DNA from: PVC group bacterium
GTDB lineage: Bacteria > Verrucomicrobiota > Kiritimatiellia > SS1-B-03-39 > UBA6053
DNA length: 7,741 bases
Direction of reading: 5' to 3'
Assembly: GCA_003565035.1 (NCBI GenBank)
Contig: PXDP01000059.1
Location: 1-7,741 of the forward strand
Part shown: in pieces, positions 6,601 through 7,741 of the stretch
Numbering within the stretch: position 1 is the first letter of the stretch
Layout of the letters: the number at the start of each line of letters is the position of its first letter
The notes under the pieces: model-generated
Databases searched by the model: none
Seen by the model: the letters and a program-made list of their open reading frames with translations, nothing else
Told to the model about the DNA's origin: nothing
Position numbers and translations under genes: made by a program

Positions 6601-7741
6601 GTTATTTTCGTCCGCTGGACACGCACGAGGTGTTCGGGGTGCCGCTGAATCTGCACATCACGCCGACGCTGGCGACCGCGATACAGTGGGCCGCAGTTGA
6701 CCCGGATGCCGAGGAACTCTGGCGCGATGGGCCGGCCTTCAACGAACGGCTGGGCGGTCTGATCCGCGCCGGCATTGTGCAACTCTTCGCCACAACGTTC
6801 TCGGATCACATTCTGGCCTATTTTGACAATGCGTATAACGCCGACAACGTGGCGCTGGCGCACCGGATGCTGGAAGAAATTTACGATACCGACATGAGCG
6901 GGGTTCAGGTGTTTTATCCGCCGGAACGGGTCCTGGACGACGGGGTGCTCGGCAAGATTCGGGATCTGGGCTTCAATTTTACGCTGGTGGATCAAATGAT
7001 GCACATTCGCCACTGGTTCGGCCGCGAGGCGGCCCTGGGAACGGACGGCTACCGGATCAACAATATTCATGGCGTGGGCACGTTCGCGTTGAATGACCGG
7101 GCGGGGAATGTGAAATTCGACATGCACGACAGCGGGGCGCCGATGGCGCTGCGGCGTCAGTTGAACCGCATGGCCCGCAGTGGCACGCAGGATCAGGTGC
7201 TGGTGATTCACAGTGCCTGGGAGGATTTTCTGGATGCGGACAATGCGGCGGCGTATGATGCCCTGGTCCGCTGGATGGCGAACCGCCCCTGGGTGGAAAT
7301 CGTCACCCTGGAGGACATCGCCGCCGGAGACGTGGATCTGGACCGGGACGGGGAGGGGGATGACTGGTGGCAGATTGACCGGGGCTCGCCCGAACTCGAT
7401 AAAATCGCCCAGGAATGGATTCATTTCGCCAGCCGCGAAAATTATGATAACTGGTACGTCGGCGAGTCCGGTTTCCGGCAGGGACTGATGAACACGGTGT
7501 TTGAGATCCGTCCCGGCGTCTCTCTGCCGCAGGCGTATGGCATGCAGGCGGCCGAAACCGGCATCGTACAGGATGCCTGGTCCGCCGTGGCGGGAATTCA
7601 GAACGAAGATCTGCGTCTGCTCGCCTCCGGCGTGCTGCACGCCTCCACGTTCATTACCGCCTTCCACGATCAGCCGACCGTGGATTTGCGGAAATTCAGT
7701 GACGGCAGCTATATTTTCCCGGATAACGAATTCCGTGAACT
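534..7741 (+). CDS. Giant secreted modular glycosidase, GH13 alpha-amylase domain plus GH57-like domain (3' end outside window)
   Basis: One uninterrupted frame of 2402 codons with no stop before the window ends; the C-terminus is missing. Module order: signal peptide (1-24), GH13 barrel and domain C (25-565), beta-sandwich modules (about 570-1326), calcium-binding repeats (1327-1709), DOMON/glucodextranase-C-like module (about 1710-1985), GH57-like domain (about 1990 to the end). The predicted job is extracellular or periplasmic breakdown of starch, glycogen or another alpha-glucan. A typical secreted GH13 amylase has 450-700 residues, so this is several times larger. I found no Cys, and the protein is rich in Asp and Gly with few Lys, giving an acidic, calcium-dependent look. 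The start is supported by an upstream GGAGA and the signal peptide. I see no frameshift: codon phase, composition and family motifs stay in one frame throughout. TTA codons occur only three times and CTA and TCA not at all. It is the only + strand gene here, probably transcribed alone. Exact substrate is unknown. Confidence 0.93.
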   Translation, partial: MRIPRLIRPIFVLFFLLAGGLARAEVILQYFQMPWRSMTQKMPELAEAGYTALWLPPPTKASGGLSVGYDLWDPFDLGNKDQRGGVRTFYGTKEELLEMMETAHRFGIRVYFDNIMNHRAFDVPGFNESTPIDIYPGMRPEDFHLRVTEDGFFRKWDNTRNWNDEWQVLHLGLSDLIDIAHEAGMGGWNHNFGPTEGSHHPGISFVRHPDNPEYYDFDPNGDYIGFGNVTQEMLDNNPGAYTENVNAYLMRAVRWKMYTTKADGLRLDAVKHVPPMFFGALSNEDQFVGYTGNIQLSFVRTRGFDPGFNPRESLFDINKPRNSAMIFGEHLGTPPAFEPYIDRGMRLKDAPLRDSLNGFLGAPWGDLSGMDQPGFSGHPAFNQFTGVSFPHSHDSDFASARELQYGYIMTREGLPIVYTDGYFKAGTLQDSGGAFPRHANTNFLGQFGDGRLPNLAYIREHFARGGQMPHWADNDVVAYSRIDKRDTGWGQRDISDGDGFTMLFMMNDNYADGQARSINSLPIAATPNGPDTWLWNYSTYGGGFGVWASEIASGNVIIPEGGYFVFSFRTPEGSDLWGGNEIRIYQDGEEPDTVRVTRRDGPNGDAQFNPYGLDNRGFPDGVEPEPFRYQMTVPRITSGDNLRFVARVNGLAENVLMKLNGGIDLNSQMGIGPSDVVGNRDHPPGASNDTFLGWEQARFVHRQHAEKFAAADSTRNQIGSAGAETYHWNGGENFTIVQGPDDANDFGTAGGTRASFLFHNPTGDVGGNDPGHPGDGDSQFEVGAEAVTLWAKTNSVGGGFRMYVYYTMDGSNPEGAGGEGLGSTRAVAMNYSHDQSGDDWWGTATLPLPGAGEELRYKIGIFRDESGGFPVGSNFPTDPETISFSRSMMTVFEVDNFDATTIEYFPHNDWARDHDDKWLTRTGLVEGMNFIQARAFLNRSGGAPLYNTFKQTFYLDLERPAGEIVFPAQNDTLFDQEYGVVVRTDRTVTEVWYNIVDSEPNNDDGVTEMLNGNGLNEDEESSWVRAIEMRTPSLAIDSDFPREWRFSYRNIPAAGNATIRVRLVELSSESRAVWTESMTDEAGHFTTLERSVSTSGPDQRLFAAWPQNDGDVVGEGYGFKAYFTQAMADGTNQEELIERFTIFINGSARGRDDYSIVYNETSDYHALAYDLPNLFDGDPETLHEIEVRYSHDGVVLEATRLVRAEPTPIPPNVVIVDPEQFDSNGRQTEIILPDVASPTPEDRQYRIRVDTDPDIGHVWFEFANDAGTVTQDGTPEVNGSNKSWFFIWEDMEPGTYTFTAFGSETVGEPALNSSMRTIPVRFRQMVDADDSLDSDNDGIPDAMEITQTPLPETDSEGWNNGQVHLWVLTGRTNPLMPVTDGGGLPDGLQVGLTGPLNPAATDLSADTNGDGFRNFIPDLDPPIFNTLDNSGHPEYNFNRSRTDLIGGTMTDPSRADTDGDGLRDAEEDLNRNGRVDIGLIDDETGKVYEIMVWPNIPTVYNTSRVDREALPSNAIFLETDPNSPDTIGDGLMDGQADLARNGRVNMVLLYEDDSTVILDYTDWSNPFHFAFNRMPNENTRSDWLEILYWDNNTPPAHISDPEQYDFAPIMSRAVHWEALFAAFNREGTGTAQTDGWPKLLIQETDPLVIDTIGDGLPDGWKVRYGLDPLDDGVYNWRTGGAGDPRNGPDGDLTGDGITNAQHFLAGTDPRVAITGIDPPEDSITLGRGPEIGEVNGVARFEEFMDWTWEDLRALDAYEGGGSNHQGGDTYPAFDGWDSSRDLTAFYVRDGGPSASGGDDRIYFRVDFHDLQAFAEQGNLDLYVAINFGDTENPLGERVLPDEVDTLTDMRWRAVVAVYESASGTVYVDTDPNSNTNTFGQDMFATGVVSRPESFMGAYFNSELDAVEFAIDRQALLETGWLGDPSQLRYQVFATKSGTQNSPQGPGDIGGRSDIRDSIYNDYIAENHWFAQQGLQGTGSVLREWIPGDAWAGRVKVALVVHGNQSIRRGQEIQDLINNGQGAGYFRPLDTHEVFGVPLNLHITPTLATAIQWAAVDPDAEELWRDGPAFNERLGGLIRAGIVQLFATTFSDHILAYFDNAYNADNVALAHRMLEEIYDTDMSGVQVFYPPERVLDDGVLGKIRDLGFNFTLVDQMMHIRHWFGREAALGTDGYRINNIHGVGTFALNDRAGNVKFDMHDSGAPMALRRQLNRMARSGTQDQVLVIHSAWEDFLDADNAAAYDALVRWMANRPWVEIVTLEDIAAGDVDLDRDGEGDDWWQIDRGSPELDKIAQEWIHFASRENYDNWYVGESGFRQGLMNTVFEIRPGVSLPQAYGMQAAETGIVQDAWSAVAGIQNEDLRLLASGVLHASTFITAFHDQPTVDLRKFSDGSYIFPDNEFRE
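606..2228 (+). other. GH13 (alpha-amylase family) catalytic domain and domain C
   Basis: All four GH13 conserved regions are visible. Region I is VYFDNIMNH (110-118, Asp113, His118). Region II is GLRLDAVKH (264-272), with Arg266, nucleophile Asp268 and Lys271-His272. Region III is MIFGEH (325-330) with acid/base Glu329. Region IV is FPHSHDSD, with His393 and stabiliser Asp394. GYDLWDPFDLG and GGVRTFYGTKEEL, before region I, resemble the start of GH13_5-type liquefying amylases. The catalytic triad and both histidines are therefore complete, and activity on alpha-glucan is expected. Asp268 and Glu329 are 61 residues apart, wider than in a typical alpha-amylase, suggesting a long loop after beta-strand 4. 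Residues from about 455 (including DVVAYSR near 475-481) look like the C-terminal beta-sandwich, domain C. The subfamily assignment is tentative. Confidence 0.88.
2241..4511 (+). other. String of beta-sandwich (Ig/FN3/CBM-like) modules
   Basis: About 750 residues of alternating strand-like sequence between the GH13 part and the calcium repeats. I see five or more units. About 577-665 contains YQMTVPRITSGDNLRF. About 782-890 has YYTMDGSNPEG and a Trp840-Trp841 pair, and could be a carbohydrate-binding or chitobiase-like fold. About 891-962 and 963-1090 are Ig-like units, the second starting GEIVFPAQND. About 1096-1204 is a further unit, followed by the Pro-rich linker EPTPIPPN (1205-1212) and a last unit at 1213-1326. 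The segment at about 665-780, with GWEQARFVHRQ, I cannot assign. Exposed aromatic pairs fit glucan binding, but most units may be spacers that hold the two catalytic ends apart. Boundaries are by eye. Confidence 0.55.
4512..5660 (+). other. Thrombospondin type 3-like calcium-binding repeat region
   Basis: Asp/Asn/Gly loops recur. DSDNDGIPD (1333-1341) is a full DxDxDGxxD. Others are DTNGDGFRN (1406-1414), DTDGDGLRD (1456-1464) followed by DLNRNGRVD (1468-1476), DTIGDGLMD (1525-1533) followed by DLARNGRVN (1537-1545), DTIGDGLPDGW (1650-1660), and DGDLTGDGITN (1689-1699), which leads into FLAGTDP. Such loops bind Ca2+ in thrombospondin type 3 and dockerin-like repeats and commonly form rigid linkers in large exported proteins. 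The spacing is irregular: a stretch of about 105 residues (1546-1649) with Trp and Phe sits between the fourth and fifth loops and may be a small inserted domain. The DTIGDGL variants have Ile where the third calcium-ligand Asp or Asn normally sits. Confidence 0.75.
5661..6488 (+). other. DOMON / glucodextranase C-like module
   Basis: Residues about 1710-1985. The segment has strands such as DRIYFRVDF and LDLYVAINFG, then an AVEFAIDRQALLETGW stretch and a RYQVFATKSG strand. This pattern is the type of C-terminal module found beside GH57 domains in amylopullulanases and in glucodextranase, thought to bind glucan or a membrane or cell-surface component. It sits directly before the GH57-like domain, whereas in known amylopullulanases such modules usually follow the catalytic part. 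The family assignment is by pattern memory. Confidence 0.5.
6501..7741 (+). other. GH57-like domain (incomplete at window end)
   Basis: Residues about 1990 to 2402, cut by the window. GH57 region 1 (HxHQ) appears as VALVVHGNQS, with His2001 and Gln2004 but Asn in place of the second His. Region 2 appears as IVQLFATTFSDHIL, with Gln2083 where Glu is usual and His2092 kept. Region 3 is FYPPERV with Glu2131, the position of the GH57 nucleophile, followed by a strand ending FTLVDQ, as in the family. The region 4 equivalent is VLVIHSAWEDF (around 2224-2232), about 100 residues after Glu2131, close to the spacing in archaeal amylopullulanase. The usual Asp-Gly/Ala-Glu is not obvious there. WVEIVTLEDI matches the strand that follows region 4, and the helical tail with NYDNWYVGE resembles the family's C-terminal part. 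A perfect DxDxDGxxD calcium loop (2268-2276) is inserted. Retaining alpha-glucan hydrolase or transferase activity is possible but uncertain. Confidence 0.65.

Noticed and set aside
5784..7667. 627-codon open frame on the minus strand
   Set aside because: Same codon-aligned antisense frame, ending at the sense TTA at 5784; it lies under the GH57-like and DOMON-like coding sequence.

Overview
The window is almost filled by one very large secreted-protein gene on the + strand. It starts at 534 and is still open at the last base (7741), so at least 2402 codons are visible and the C-terminus is cut off by the window edge. A Sec-type signal peptide is followed by a GH13 alpha-amylase-family catalytic domain, about 750 residues of beta-sandwich modules, a chain of thrombospondin-type-3-like calcium-binding repeats, a DOMON/glucodextranase-C-like module, and a second, GH57-like glycosidase domain that runs off the end. 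Having GH13 and GH57 on one polypeptide is the most striking feature of the window: both families act on alpha-glucans but use unrelated folds and catalytic machinery. The GH57-like half keeps a candidate nucleophile, but its other signature motifs are degenerate, so it may be a divergent enzyme or a glucan-binding pseudo-enzyme.

Upstream, 234-404 on the minus strand is a 56-codon gene with a clear ribosome-binding site and no recognisable function. It is divergent from the giant gene. The 129 bp between the two starts is AT-rich. It holds weak candidate promoters for both directions and an imperfect dyad around AAACGTTT (503-516) that resembles a LacI-family operator core just before the giant gene. 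Positions 1-233 are non-coding and repeat-rich: an exact 10-bp-period CACGGATG array, degenerate copies of it, a CCCGCGAATG direct repeat, and two perfect-stem hairpins. The second hairpin overlaps the stop codon of the small gene.

Organism (inference): a Gram-negative, moderately GC-rich bacterium. The very large modular exported glycosidase, the DxDxDGxxD / 'GTDP' repeats and the intergenic CACGGATG arrays fit the PVC superphylum, especially Kiritimatiellota or Verrucomicrobiota-like polysaccharide degraders, often marine. No marker gene is present, so this is tentative. The protein is visibly acidic and I found no cysteine in my hand translation, both consistent with an extracellular calcium-stabilised protein.

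Functional picture: the giant protein would be exported and act on starch, glycogen or a related alpha-glucan outside the cytoplasm. GH13 would hydrolyse alpha-1,4 (or alpha-1,6) links, the middle modules would bind glucan or act as spacers, calcium repeats would stiffen the linker, and the DOMON plus GH57-like pair would resemble the back half of an amylopullulanase.
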